DNA of 58,846 nt from a virus: the IMG/VR virus record IMGVR_UViG_3300035670_000241, positions 1 to 58,846 of that record; one strand, given 5' to 3'. The position numbers were made by a program, and so were the translations under genes. Below the pieces are notes generated by a model. That model saw nothing but the letters and a program-made list of their open reading frames with translations, had not been told where the DNA came from and made no database searches. This document shows, one piece after another, positions 58,806 through 58,846 of this stretch. Numbering within the stretch: the stretch's first letter is position 1; each line of letters starts with the position of its first letter.

Positions 58806-58846
58806 ATGTTAACCGCAGCAGCTAAAAATCAGGCAGCGAATGCCAT
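58806..58846 (+). CDS. 5' end of next tail gene (partial)
   Basis: An ATG two bases after the previous stop starts MLTAAAKNQAANA, a start style seen in small phage tail-region proteins, and runs off the window. It does not join sensibly to the first bases of the window, so sequence is missing between the two ends or they are not adjacent. Confidence 0.5.
   Translation, partial: MLTAAAKNQAANA

Noticed and set aside
1-58846. CRISPR arrays, insertion sequences and rRNA genes
   Set aside because: I saw no regularly spaced repeat-spacer units, no transposase-like protein and no rRNA-like stretch.
1-58846. Diversity-generating retroelement for fibre variation
   Set aside because: The duplicated fibre cassettes prompted a look, but there is no reverse-transcriptase gene and no template/variable repeat pair; the 164-bp repeat is exact and not adenine-mutated.

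Overview
The window is almost wall-to-wall temperate bacteriophage DNA; I see no clearly bacterial gene. Gene content points to a short-tailed (podovirus-like) phage of a Gram-negative, probably gammaproteobacterial, host. There are lambda-type regulatory, recombination and replication genes, an Rz/Rz1 spanin pair that requires an outer membrane, and a CTGT-N8-ACAG type LexA box. There is an N4-gp56-like capsid protein, a podovirus-type portal, and no tape-measure or sheath gene. I cannot name the host genus from sequence alone.

Layout. (1) 1-4.2 kb: tail-fibre/receptor-binding cassette B. (2) 4.3-16.6 kb: putative ejected internal virion proteins, a GNAT acetyltransferase, and a 2,670-residue polyvalent protein carrying ParB-like, zincin-like and BECR-nuclease-like regions. 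(3) 16.6-20.7 kb: putative integration region with tyrosine integrase, a membrane protein plus ImmA/IrrE metallopeptidase pair behind a dyad-rich promoter, then 0.7 kb of structured non-coding DNA. (4) 20.7-29.7 kb, leftward: SSB, PD-(D/E)XK protein, small packed genes, C5-cytosine and N6-adenine methyltransferases, a small HTH protein, DUF1351, RecT and a RecE-like exonuclease, from a leftward promoter with two predicted operators. (5) 29.8-31.3 kb: immunity unit, with a self-cleaving CI-type repressor and below it a GIY-YIG-like nuclease fused to membrane helices. (6) 31.3-39.5 kb, rightward: Cro, CII, Zn-finger genes, O-like initiator with iterons, P-like helicase loader, RusA, Q-like antiterminator and an AbiC-like membrane protein. 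(7) 39.4-42.2 kb: late promoter and two terminators, a LexA box, Gp49-family protein, a Tad2-domain protein, SAR endolysin, spanins and holin. (8) 42.2-51.5 kb: terminase, portal, scaffold, capsid, adaptor and tail nozzle. (9) 51.5-58.8 kb: tail-fibre cassette A, cut by the window end.

How it fits together. The repressor is predicted to bind AGTTYA-N6-TRAACT sites over both early promoters. The Q-like protein would carry late transcription through terminators just downstream of a strong promoter into lysis and structural genes. Because tail genes lie on both sides of the integrase, the window is either a permuted single genome with two adjacent fibre cassettes or the junction of two related prophages.

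The most notable observations are the polyvalent protein, the duplicated fibre cassettes with a 164-bp perfectly identical block between diverged flanks, an adjacent protein repeat whose codons are almost all different, the GIY-YIG/membrane gene in the repressor unit, the Tad2-like gene, the LexA box over a divergent unknown gene, and a cloverleaf-like RNA fold near 20.4 kb.
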